Source: Hedera helix (lineage: Eukaryota > Streptophyta > Magnoliopsida > Apiales > Araliaceae). From it: a stretch of 64,000 nt of DNA. The stretch covers positions 4,190,501 through 4,254,500 of the forward strand of contig OX359275.1 of NCBI GenBank assembly GCA_947179155.2, written 5' to 3'. The notes under the pieces were generated by a model that ran no database searches, was not told where the DNA came from, and saw only the letters and a list, made by a program, of their open reading frames with translations. The translations under genes and the position numbers were made by a program. Positions 37,660 through 48,868 of this stretch are shown piece after piece; the stretch's first letter is position 1; each line of letters starts with the position of its first letter.

Positions 37660-38070
37660 TGTCACGATCTGATTTCATGACTGTCGAACCGTCGATGTCG
37701 AGTGGAGCTTTGAACTCATCTATGGTAGTAAGATTGTACGGAAGTGAGTTCGCATCATCGATACAGCTAGTCAAGCAGTGATAATAGCCAGGATATTCGT
37801 TAATGGACATTTGAACAAGAGAAATAACATATGCAGGAAAGGAAAGGAAAAAGAAGGAAACAAAATAATTCAAATTTCATTCATTTGATAACCCTCCTTT
37901 ACACAGTTGTGCCTCTTATATCTATGAGCAAAACAGAATCAGTTCTAACTAACAAATGAACCCAATGAATAATGGACACGTATGATATCCTTCCCAAAGC
38001 TAATAAACTTCTAAACTAAATGGAACGACTACGTTTTACTTAAGAGCTGGGACTTATTTTATTTGTTACA
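37660..38070 (-). mobile_element. LTR of element F (411 bp)
   Basis: On the minus strand it starts TGTAACAAATAAAATAAG and ends CAGATCGTGACA, followed by spacer and PBS. A TATA box lies at about 37914-37922 (minus, gatataagagg). The edge at 38070 is chosen from the TG...CA ends. This LTR is unrelated by eye to the 308-bp copia LTR at the other end of the mosaic. The right flank gtatt does not match the left flank of the copia LTR, so the two LTRs do not bound one simple insertion. Confidence 0.65.
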
Positions 38071-38109
38071 GTATTTCCTTTACTGCTTCTGCTATTATGC
38101 CCCTGCCAC

Positions 38110-38331
38110 TACTAAATAGTCCTTGATTTATTCCTTTAATCCTTTAACAAAGATACTTAAGACCCATTTTTCTTCAAATTTATCTTCATTCCAAGTCTAA
38201 GCCCATCGCTCAAGTTCCAAAAACGATCGTTCAAACTCAGCAACTGAGTTAGTTTGTTGATGATATACAAAGTAATTCATTATAAATTCCTTATGCTCCA
38301 TCTCCAATTTTTGAATCTCTATGACTATTAT
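38110..38331 (-). pseudogene. Ty3 gag-like fragment
   Basis: The minus-strand translation shows SVAEFERSFLELERWA, then EEKW and FVKGLKE after a stop, resembling the C-terminal half of the retrotransposon gag domain (the EYxxxFxxL and FxxGLxxxI motifs). It is cut at 38331 by the LTR of element C and stops short of the LTR of F, with a purine-rich stretch (gcagaagcagtaaaggaaa) in between. It may be the upstream unit of a tandem gag-only element sharing the F LTR. Confidence 0.4.
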
Positions 38332-39472
38332 TGTGACGACCCCGAATTCGGGTCCCTCGAATCCGGTTCAACACTGGTACTACATTTTTCTTATTGTTCA
38401 TGAATTACAACAATAATATAATTGCTAAATAATTATTTATTTACAATTCTATAACATCTATTTCTATTCCAGAATCGCAATCTTTAAACAAACCTAGTAT
38501 GTATCAACATCATACATGATACGACATTCTATTACAATCATTTTGAGTATTTAACACTCATATTACATACCAACTAAGTCTTATAATACACAGTCATTTT
38601 ACCTGTCCAATTTGGACTGATATCTACAATAGGCATTTAGACCTTCAATGAAAGTAGTATGCATTTCTGTTTCTTGATCTTTATCAAAAACTTCGAATAA
38701 CTTGCACTATCTGAAAATGTTGATTTTAAGCAAGAGTGAACACGACGGTTCAGCAAGTTTAACAGTTACACAAAACACATTACATGATTTACATATTATA
38801 CATACTCTGCATTTTATTCTTAAATCATGCATTTCATATATTTCATCTTACGAATGCTTCATACTTCTTATGCATCACATATACTAACCAACTAGTCTAT
38901 AGCAAATCATGCTTTATATCTATACATATTTCACATGTAACCATATCTCATATTGTTCACATATCCCAATTATCATCAATATATCTTCATGTCAATAATT
39001 TGATAACACATTGTAACATATTAATGCACATAGTAGCAAGTTCTGGAAAAAAAAACTTGTCTGATTCGCTTTTACCATTTACGCTTATTTTGCGTCTTTC
39101 GTTCAACCTACAATTTATATATAAAATCGACATAATCATTAGTTACAATGACTATTAATTAGTCTTAACCTAAGACCTTAACGTTAAATTATTAACTCTT
39201 AAGATATCCGACATACGAACTATTAAGCTCTGGACAAAAACCCTAGCCCAAACATAGTTGGACATGTCGAGTACGTTTAACCAACTTATGCCTTCACTAC
39301 ACATTCTTCGTACGACTTACTTTTAATAAGTTGTCTAAAATTAGTTACAAATAGACTATTTACATCATTTAATTTAATTAAACATTCTTCTTTTTCATAA
39401 CTTAATGATTCAGACATTTAATAATGTACCAAGTACTTTAAAATATTATCTACCTTTGATAATATACAACTA

Positions 39473-39756
39473 TATTCAAATATTATTAACCATTTAATAA
39501 TATTCTAATCTCTTACTAATATTATTAATTATTTAATAATATTTTAATTATTTATTAATATTATTAACCATTTAATAATATTTTAATCTCTTACTAATAT
39601 TATTAACCATTTAATAATATTTTAATCACTTATTAATATTATTAACCATTTAATAATATTTTAATCACATAATAATATTATTAATCATTTAATAATATTT
39701 TAATCATTTACTAATATTATTCATCATTTAATAACTTTTTAATCATATACTAATAT
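39473..39756. repeat. AT-rich tandem array in the LTR of element C (left part)
   Basis: Units of about 41-44 bases with taatattattaaccatttaa, equivalent to the array in S1. The array was the target of element D: it resumes at 59509 with the same motif. Confidence 0.85.
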
Positions 39757-42700
39757 TGTGACGACCCCAAATCCGGGTTCCATAACCTCGAGTTTGGTTC
39801 TCACTATTCAACACATTACTAACAATTAAATACATACATTGCATTTAAATATCGCGGAATAATACATATTGGTTCCCTTACAAAAATGTTACAATACCAG
39901 GGTCTACTAACCTTAACATAAACAGTTCTTATCATAAGGAATTACAAAAGGTTTAACAACAGTAAACACAAATTTAAGCATCTAATTAGCATGCATAAAC
40001 TAACTTAAGCTCTGGCCTTTCCTTTTCCTTTATCCTTCTTTGAGCAATCAGGATTATCTGAAAAATGGTTCATGATATAGCAAGAATGAGCAACTAGTTT
40101 GCTCAGCAAGTTTAGAACAATCATATAGATTTAATATATCATGAATGAATGGAAAATGTCATCAATGGTTCAACAATAGATATAACAATTGTGAATGAAA
40201 CAGGATTCAAATTTTAATAAACAGAATATTTGAATCTTAAAATGCTGAGTGGTCACTAAGGACCCTGAACTAACGAGGGTATAATAGAGTTTCCTCTGAC
40301 CCTTTGAGTTGTTTGGTTTTCAAGGGGATCAGCCTATTCAACCCGCTGTATATGCATTACATTTAGTCACTGGCGCCCAAAGTCGGTTTCCCGACACAAA
40401 ATCCCCTAATTTAGGGTTGTTCAATTCTCAGACTTAATATAAGAAATCCGCACCCAACAATGGTTTGGATAAGCTTTTAAAAGTATTCAAATATTGAATT
40501 TATAAACATAATCTCTAGCTGAACTATTAGCTTTTGACATTTTTAATACAGTTCATGAATCAAGAACTAATAAGCTTCAAGTGCACTAAGTGCGATTTTA
40601 TAAACAATATGGATGTGGGATAATTTTAAATAATTAAACCACGTCAAGCTTTGACAATAAATACAAGTATAGAAACTTGTTCAACAATAAATGAGTAGGG
40701 TTAGAGAACTTGCATGTCTGCTCAGCTACAATAAATGTCTAGCTTTAACTAACTTGCTTTGAAAGACCTAACATTAATAAAGTCGGTCTAATAATTAGTA
40801 CGGCGTATTTGCATAACTATACGCTTAATAATGAACTTATTTACCACACATAAGTACTAACACATAATTTACATTAGTCAAAATAATATTATTAACCTTA
40901 TAGACCCTTAATCATTTTAGGTTAATAATTTAATAAGTTAGAAAATATTTTTCTTAAGCGTTAGACACTTATTAAACCCTTAAACAACTTATTACAATTG
41001 TTTAATTAAATCATAATTAAATTCAATTTATTTTATTTTATTAACTCAATCTATATTTAATTACTATTTAATCTTGATTAAATAAAAATTAATTAATTAA
41101 CTCTAGTTATTATTTAAAATAAATAATAACTAATTGTACTTACTTATTATTTAATCATAATTAAATAATAAATAATTATTGATTTAATTTTAACCTTCTT
41201 TAATCTAATATTAATCAACTAATAATTAATTAATTAATTAACCTCACTTATTATTTAATTTAAGGAAATTAGATAATAGTTTACTAATTTTAATCCTCTT
41301 TAATTATTATTTAATGCCAATTAAATAATAATTAATTATTTAATTAATTTTAATTATTATTTAAGGTTAAATAATAATCAAATCATTCTTATTTATTAAA
41401 TAATAAATTATTACTCTAATAACTTAATTTCCATTAATCGTTATTTAATGCTAATTAAATAATAATTAATTACTTAATTATCCTTATTTATTATTTAATA
41501 ATATTTAAATAATAAATAATTAATTTATAAATTTTATCTCTCTTTAAGTATTATTTAATAGGAATTAAATAATAATTGCTAATTTATCACCTTTATTTAT
41601 TATTAACATTTAAAATAATAAATAAATAATAAATTTATTTAACTTAACCATGATTAGCTAACTAGATTAATATTTAAAATATTTAAATATTAAACTTAAT
41701 GAAAAATATCCTCCCCAATATTATTTTTGTTATAATTTTAAATTAATTTTCAAATATTTAAATTAATTAAAATTAACCCGAATGACATTTCCATAAATAA
41801 GTTGAAAACTGATCCGAGGGCAAAATGGTAATTCTGCCAAGAAAAACACGGAGGGGCAAACTTGTAATTTTCCCGAAATTGTCTTCCGCACATGGCGCGC
41901 GTAATAAACTGAACAGCCCCAAAACGGTGCCGTTTTGAAGTTACGTTTGCTGGCTTCCGCGCATAACGCGCGGAGTAATTTATTTTCTTATGCCAAACGA
42001 CGTCGTTTGGCTCCGCGTCTGGCGTGAACAGTGCTTCATGCATTGCGCGACCAGTGTTATTTTTTTTCTTCTTCCAAGCAGAATGTGAACAGTGTTCCGG
42101 CATACACATTTTAAATAAAAATATACCATCAAGTAAGCTTTAACTCTTCAATAAAAATCCAAAAAACTTACCAATGACCTTATATTAATTTATAACATGA
42201 AAAATTATTTTTTCATGATTTAATATCATTATTTTTTTATAAAAATTTTTACATCACATAAACTACCGCAAATCATAACTTTTTGTGTATAACTCCATTT
42301 TGAGTGATTCAAACTTTGTTGTTCTCATGATTTAATGTTCTATAATATTATAACATCAAACCTAAGCTTTATAAAAATATTTTTGGACATAAATTCCAAA
42401 ACTTGTTTACACACTATTAAACACATATTTTAGCATATAAAATATACCAAAATACAAACCAAACATATTAAACTCAAGCATGACATAAATATTACAACTA
42501 CACATTAATAACTATATTAACATGTTTATACTAACATGATGATTTATTTAATTTAAAAATAAAACTTCATTTAAAATAACCATTACCTTGATTTAATGGC
42601 TATTCTTCTTTTTCTTCCAAAATAAGTGGTGAATCTTGAAGACATAAACTAGCTTAGAACTCCTTCTCCTTCTCTTGCTCTCTCTCAAAATACTTTGCTC

Positions 42701-43636
42701 TCAAACTCTCTCTTTTGAAACTTGGAGAAAATAATGAAGTGAAATATTTACCAATGCAAGTATACTTGTAAAATTAATAGATATACATAATATATCTAAT
42801 AATCTAGACCATCATGCACCTATATGGATACTTACACAAGAAAGCTAGCTATGACTTAGTTGGTGAAAAGAAGCATGGTTTCATGTACTACAAAAAATAA
42901 AACAAGCAACCCTTTTAATTAAATAAATGAAAAATAAATTAAAGTAACAACAAAAATCACTTTTTGTATCTCCCCCAAGTTGCTCGGCTGACTTCTTCCT
43001 TGTCCCAAATTGATAGTCACTTTTCACTTTTTAAATAAATAATAGTTTAAATTAAGTATTTTTCAAGTGTGCCAATCATTGGGCTTTAATTTAAAATACC
43101 AATTGGGCTTCTATTAAATTGTTTGGGCTACTAATTTGTCAAATTTTATTATTCTCCACTTGGGCTACTAATTGACCCATGTTGAGCTAATTTAATAATT
43201 TACACATTAATTATTCAATCCATGATTAAATAAATAATTAGATTGAATAAATAATTAAATATTCTAACCCATAAGTATTAAATTACTAAATGGACTAATA
43301 AATATTATTATTAATATTTCACATTATTTACATTAATTAATAATTATATTAATTAATTTATTATATTTAATTCACTCATTATATTCAATTTAATTGAATA
43401 TTTAATTAATAGGAAACTTATCAATTATTTTGATATTAAAACTTTAGGGTTTGTTCACTAGTTTAATAACATATTAGTGATCCCCTTTAATTAATTTTAG
43501 TAATTAATTACATAATTATTTAATCACATAATTAATTAATCACATAAAAAGATTTAAATAATCTCGTAAAACTAACTCGTAGGAAATTAAATTAATAATT
43601 TAATTAATAAAAACGTGGAAATTCTAGGACATTACA
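39757..43636 (-). mobile_element. 3' LTR of element D (3880 bp)
   Basis: In plus orientation it starts TGTGACGACCCC and ends TAGGACATTACA. It contains the conserved block gcaagaatgagcaactagtt...gctcagcaag (about 40080-40113), AT-rich sequence 41000-41700, and the CpG block at 41885-42060. The frame at 41750-42109 is a chance frame across the CpG block. Confidence 0.95.
41885..42060. promoter_or_regulatory. CpG-rich palindromic block in the left D LTR
   Basis: Contains ggcgcgcg, aaaacggtgccgtttt and caaacgacgtcgtttg (the last a perfect palindrome with an ACGTC core that plant bZIP factors often bind). The same block is in the right LTR (57755-57935) and in S2 (13356-13545). Regulatory role inferred. 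Confidence 0.5.
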
Positions 43637-43650
43637 TTCTCCCCTCCTTA
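43637..43650 (-). other. polypurine tract of element D
   Basis: Minus-strand taaggaggggagaa abutting the 3' LTR, about 35 bases after the end of pol. Confidence 0.92.
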
Positions 43651-43683
43651 TAAAAATTCCGTTCTCGGAATTGTAAAATAAGG

Positions 43684-44415
43684 TTACTCAAATAAAAACG
43701 GGTAATTTGCCCTCATTTCCTCCTCTAATTCCCACGTAGCTTCTTCAATGGCGTGATTCCTCCAAAGTACTTTGACAGAATGAATTATCTTATTTCTCAG
43801 TTTCTGTTCCTTCTTATCGAGTATCTGAACAGGAACTTCTTCATATGATAAGTCCTTCCCGACTTGAATTGGTTCATAGGAGATAACGTGCTTGTAGTCT
43901 GGTTTGTATGGCCGCAATACTGACACGTGAAACACATTGTGAATATGTTCCAATTCAGGAGGTAAAACTACCTCGTATGCTACTTCACTCACTCTCCTCA
44001 ATATTTCGAATGGTCCTACGAACCTTGGACTCAATTTCCCCTTCTTTCCAAATCTGATCTTCCCTTTCCAGGGAGATACCTTCATGAACACAAAACTTCC
44101 CACTTCGAAGTCTCGTTTCTGTCGATGTAAATCGGCGTATTTCTTTTGACGGTCTTGAGCTGCTACTAGCCGAGCTCTTATTACCTTGATAATTTCTACT
44201 GTCTGTTGAACCAATTCTAGCCCCAACAGTCGGCGTTCTCCTACCTCATCCCAACATAGAGGTGTTCTGCATTTTCTGCCATATAAAGCTTCGTAAGGCG
44301 GCATACCTATGCTCGCATGATAACTGTTGTTGTATGCAAACTCAACTAGTGTTAGATGGATTTCCCAACTGCCCTTGAAATCCATCACGCAGGCCCTGAG
44401 CATATCTTCCAATGT
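43684..44415 (-). pseudogene. element D pol: integrase C-terminus and chromodomain
   Basis: About 240 codons. The start holds the last helix of the integrase core (LVEFAYNNSYHASIGMPPYE). The GPF/Y module follows (GKLSPRFVGPFEI near 44030) and the chromodomain-like end (YEEVPVQILDKKEQKLRN..., WRNH, ATWELE near 43730). In chromoviruses such domains are thought to guide integration into heterochromatin. The tail ends in a normal stop at 43684. It is separated from the upstream integrase core by a single stop, TAG at 44416-44418, in the same frame. This end is well preserved and closely resembles element E (63416-63615). Confidence 0.9.
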
Positions 44416-44820
44416 CTAAATTGTTCTCTCACTTTGCCCATCGGTCTGCGGATGATACGCTGTACTCATTCTCAACTGTGTCCCCAATCTCTCCTGAAGA
44501 CTTCTCCAAAATTTTGACGTGAAGCGCGGATCTCTGTCTGATACAATCGATACCGGCACCCCATGTCTTGAAACAATCTCTTTGATGTACAATTTGGCCA
44601 ACTGATCCAAACTGAACCTAATCTTGATCGGCAAAAAGTGCGCTGACTTTGTTAATCGATCCACAATCACCCAAATTGCGTCATATCCCTTCTGTGTTAC
44701 TGGAAGTCCTACCACAAAATCCATTGTGATATGCTCCCATTTCCACTCAGGAATTTCTAACGGCTGTAATAATCCACTTGGTCTCTGATGTTAAGCCTTT
44801 ACCTTTTGACAAGTTAGGCA
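44416..44820 (-). pseudogene. element D pol: integrase core
   Basis: The DDE core runs from MDFVVGLP (first Asp, near 44720) through IVSDRDPRF (second Asp, near 44540) to YHPQTDGQSE (Glu, near 44430). All three catalytic residues are present. In-frame stops at 44791-44793 (TAA) and 44416-44418 (TAG) bound the main open part. Upstream CLTCQ ends the HHCC zinc finger. Confidence 0.9.
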
Positions 44821-45798
44821 TCAGCTGACACATTCTGCAACCTCCCTTTTTAAATTCGGCCACCAAAAATGCTGACGTAAATCTTGATACATCTTCGTAC
44901 TCCCCGAATGTATCGAGTATCTCGTACTGTGGGCCTCTTGCAAAATTTCCTCTCGTAATTCAGGCACTAGCGGTACCCAAACACGATTTTCAAATCTCAG
45001 CAATCCCATGCTATCAATTTTAAACTTGACCTCTTCTCCATCGGTCATCCTCTTCCGGATTCTGTCACATTCCTCATCTTTGTCTTGAGCCTCTTTCACC
45101 CTATCTAACAAGGTTGGGCTCGCCTCGACTTCTATTGACTCGTTTGAATTTCTCACCTCCAACTCCATTCGAGCCATTTCTTGAACCAATTGTTCTTGAT
45201 CTGTCAATATGAACAATTTCTCCCTGCTTTTTCTACTCAGAGCATCTGCTACTATGTTGGCCTTGCCGGGATGATATAGAATTTCACAATCATAATCTTT
45301 GATCAATTCCAACCATCTCCGTTGCCTCATATTCAACTCCTTTTGTGTGAAGATATACTTTAGATTCTTATGGTTTGTGAATATCTCACATTTCTCTCCA
45401 TATAAGTAATGCCTCCAAATTTTAAGGGCAAACACTACCGCTGCCAATTCCAAGTCGTGGGTAGGATATCCCTTCTCATAATATTTTAATTGTCTGGACG
45501 CATACGCAACGACTTTGCCGTTTTGCATAAGCACACAGCCAAGCCCCTTGTGCGATGCATCACTGTAGACCGTAAAACCTCCTGTATCGTCTGGTAAGGT
45601 CAATACAGGTGCTTCACTAAGTCTTTTCTTTAACTCTTGAAAACTTTCCTCACACTTCTCCGTCCACACGTATTTTACCGTCTTTCTTGTTAAGTTGGTC
45701 AACGGCGTTGCTATCTTTGAGAAGTCTTGAATGAACCTCCGATAGTAACCTGCTTACCCTAAGAAACTTCTTACTTCTGTCGGCGTCCTTGGTTGTTC
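44821..45798 (-). pseudogene. element D pol: RT connection, RNase H and integrase zinc finger
   Basis: RNase H: YSDASHKGLG (first Asp), HDLELAAVVFALK (Glu), then TNHKNLKY where the usual TDHK Asp is replaced by Asn, and VADALS (last Asp). The integrase zinc-binding region follows (HSTRYSIHSGSTKMY, FWWPNLKREV). In-frame stops: TAA at 45754-45756 in the FLG...AGYY region and TGA at 44821-44823 before CLTCQ. The Asp-to-Asn change is G to A on the coding strand. Confidence 0.9.
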
Positions 45799-47382
45799 TC
45801 AATTCATTACCGATTCAACCTTCGCCGGATCAACCGAAACTCCTTCCTTGTCAATAACATGACCTAAAAATTGAACTCTTTCCAACCACAATTCACACTT
45901 TGAAAACTTAGCGTACAACTGCTCCTTCCGTAAAATCTCCAACACCAATCTTAGGTGTTCAGCATGCTCTTCCTCCGTTTTGGAATACACCAAAATATCG
46001 TCAATGAACACGACTACAAATTTATCCAAGTATTGCTTGAATATTCTGTTCATCATGTCCATAAATGCGGCTGGCGCATTCGTTAGTCCAAACGACATCA
46101 CCAGAAACTCATAATGCCCATATCGAGTTCTGAATGCCGTCTTGGGTACATCCTCCTTCCTGACTTTCAACTGATGATAACCAGTCCTTAAGTTAATCTT
46201 TGAAAAGTACTTCGCCCCTTTCAATTGATCGAAAAGATCGTCAATTCGTGGTAACGGGTACTTATTCTTAATTGTTACTTTATTCAGCTCCCTATAATCC
46301 ATACACAGTCTCATCGATCCATCCTTCTTCTTTACAAACAGCACTGGTGCTCCCCATGGAGAAACACTTGGCTGAATGTACTTATTATCTAACAACTCCT
46401 GCAATTGCACCATCAACTCTTTCATTTCTACCGGAGCCATTCTATATGGTGCCTTTGATATCGGCGCTGTCCCCGGTACTAAATCAATCGCAAATTCTAT
46501 ATCTCTATCCGGCGGTAAGCCTGGCAGTACATCTGGAAAAACATCCATAAACTCCCTAACTACTGGTATTTGCTCCATCTCGGGACTCACCACTTGTGTA
46601 TCAACCACATGAGCCAAATACCCTACACAACCTTTCTTCAATAATTTCTTGGCTTGCATCATCGTCAGACAAGAAGACTGTCTTGACGATTTGCTGCCAT
46701 AAAATACGACCTTAGACTTATTTGGTGTCTTAAGGTGTATGCACTTCTTTTGACAATCAATTATCGCCCCATGGTTAAACAACCAATCCATCCCAAGTAT
46801 TACATTGAATTCCCCCAGACGTATTGGAATTAGATTCACATTTAACTTCTGACCCCTGATTTCAGCACAAAAATTTTTATGTATGTACTCTACCAGAATC
46901 ACTTCCTTATTAGCAACTTCTATGTTCATTGAGTTTTCTAGTTTGTCTCTAGGCAATTCTAACCGTCTAGCGAAATCATCAGACACAAATGAACAGGTAG
47001 CACCCGAATCAAACAATACATATGCATTTATATTATTGATCAAAATAATACCTGACACCACGTCTTTTGACCCCACGGCATCTTGCACCGTCATATTGAA
47101 TGTCCGGGCTGTCGGCTTGTTCTGTGGTATCGGTCCCCCGATAGCCAATTTGTTGTTATTGCCCTTGTAGCCGCTACCCCCGTCATTCTTCTTCTTAGGG
47201 CAATCCTTTATCAGGTGGTCAGATGCTCCGCAAGAAAAGCATCTCACTTTCTTTGGGAGGGGACAATTTGGAGAAATATGTCCCACCTGACCGTAGTTAT
47301 AGCATGTATTCTTCCCTTTCCTGCACTCCCCGAAGTGGTTCTTCCCACATATATTGCATGCTGGCCTTTTCTGAACACTTCC
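45799..47382 (-). pseudogene. element D gag zinc knuckles, protease and reverse transcriptase
   Basis: Begins after the gag stop. Zinc knuckles: CNICGKNHFGEC, CYNYGQVGHISPNC (second Cys lost) and CFSCGASDHLIKDC (47210-47360). Protease: YVLFDSGATCSFVS near 47000, and NVILGMDWL near 46790. RT: PVLFVKKKDGSMRLCMDYRE near 46320. Motif A reads KINLRTGYHQ (46192-46194), where the first catalytic Asp is replaced by Asn. FGLTNAPAAF lies near 46090 and VFIDDILVY near 46010. Ends at a TGA at 45799-45801 in place of a Trp codon. RT activity should be lost through the motif A change. Confidence 0.92.
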
Positions 47383-48083
47383 TTATTGATTCCCCGAGCT
47401 CTTGTCGTTGTTGTTGTTGTCCCATTTGCGCTTGTTGTTGTTATTGTTACTATTATTGCCCCCACTGTTACTGTTCTTACTTCCCCCTTCACTCTTCATC
47501 TTATTCCTCTCTTGATTAAATTTGGTTAACGCATCATTTCCCCCTTCCGCAATGATTGACTTATCTAGTAAAGTGGCGAACGAGTCAATCTGCAGTACTG
47601 CTACCTTGTTGAATATCCAAGGTCTCAGTCCATTCTCGAATCTTCTGGCCTTGCGTTCCTCCGTATCCACTTGATGTGGAGCGAACCTGGCCAACTCATT
47701 AAATTTTGCCGCGTACTCCGGTACCGACATGTTCTCCTGTTTCAGTTCCAGAAACTTTACTTCCATCCTACTTTTCATACTTTTCGGGAAATAATTCTCG
47801 TCGAATATTTCCTTAAATCTTGTCCATGTCACCACACAATCCCCAGCCCTATTCTGATTGGCTTCACACCAGAAATTGGCTTCTCCCTTCATCATGTAGG
47901 TAGCAAAGATTGTCTTTTGCTCCTCAGCTACTCTTGCGATAACGAACGCTTTCTCTATCTCCTTTATCCATGATTGGGCCTCTATCGGGTCCGACGTTCC
48001 CCTAAACTCTGGCGGTCCCACCGCTTTAAAGTCTTTAAAATTCGCCAACTGATTTGGTGGTGGTGGCGGATTTGCTACTAGTG
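47383..48083 (-). pseudogene. element D gag, main part
   Basis: Retrotransposon gag domain: FKAVGPPEFRGTSDPIEAQ, WIKEIEKAF, FATYMMKGEANFWCEA, WTRFKEIFDENYFPKSM, EMKFLEL-like KVKFLELKQ region, SVPEYAAKFNELARFAP and RRFENGLRPWI in the family order, then an Asn/Lys/Gly-rich linker. A TAA at 47383-47385 (probably from CAA, Gln) separates it from the zinc knuckles in the same frame. The frame is interrupted at 48083 by the CACTA element; the first 45 codons lie at 54045-54180. Confidence 0.9.
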
Positions 48084-48868
48084 CACTACACCAAAAAGAG
48101 CATCTAGTGAAGAACAAATCCTTCACAAGATATAATATATCACTCACAAGAGATTTATTGCGAAGAAATATTTCCTTCAAGCAGTTGCTCGTATTAGACC
48201 TCCTCACAATAGGGTATCCTTCGCTAAGTAGTGACTATATGTTTTTTGGGAATGATATATTATGAATAACTTGTTATTCACAAATTATATTTGGTAATGG
48301 AATATTGTTATTTAGTGAAAGAATAATTCCTTCACAAATAATATTTTAAGAAGGACTATTTGAAATTAGTGAATAACTTTATTCCCTCACAAATAATATA
48401 TTGTGACAAACAAATTTATTTAACGAGAGAATATTTTCCTTCACTAACTATAAATTGAGAATTTTTCTTCAATTTAGTGAAACAAAAAATCCTTCACAAA
48501 TTATAAATTTGTAAGTAAAAAATTAATTGCTAAATAATCAAAATTCATTTCAAATTATAATTGATTTTCAAATCAATAATTTCATATTTATTATTATTAT
48601 TATTATTATTATTAATCTGTACAAGAAATATTACATTTAATATTTCAAGTAAATATAAATGTCATACTTGTTTCAAACTACTTGATAAACTAATGTATAA
48701 AGAACCAATAAAACCAATACTCCATATATAAAAAGATAATGCTCGAGTCACGATAAATACAAAATTTGTTATTGTATCTTGATCTCCTAAGGACCATAGT
48801 ACTTACAATATTTATTAAGTAACATAAGAAAACTAAAAGAATAATAAAAAACTTGAAGGAATAAAGTG

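Noticed and set aside
37094..37873. 259-codon minus-strand frame as a host gene
   Set aside because: It crosses the LTR/PBS boundary of element F at 37645-37660, so it cannot be one ordinary exon. Parts are discussed under F and X.
38702..39158. Two plus-strand frames rich in His and Ile
   Set aside because: They lie in the AT-rich R/U5 part of the LTR of element C and have no recognisable domain.
46272..47529. Several plus-strand frames of 80-148 codons
   Set aside because: They are antisense shadows of D gag-pol.
48084..48207. N-terminal extension of the D gag frame into the CACTA end
   Set aside because: It is read-through into the transposon; the true gag start is at 54180.
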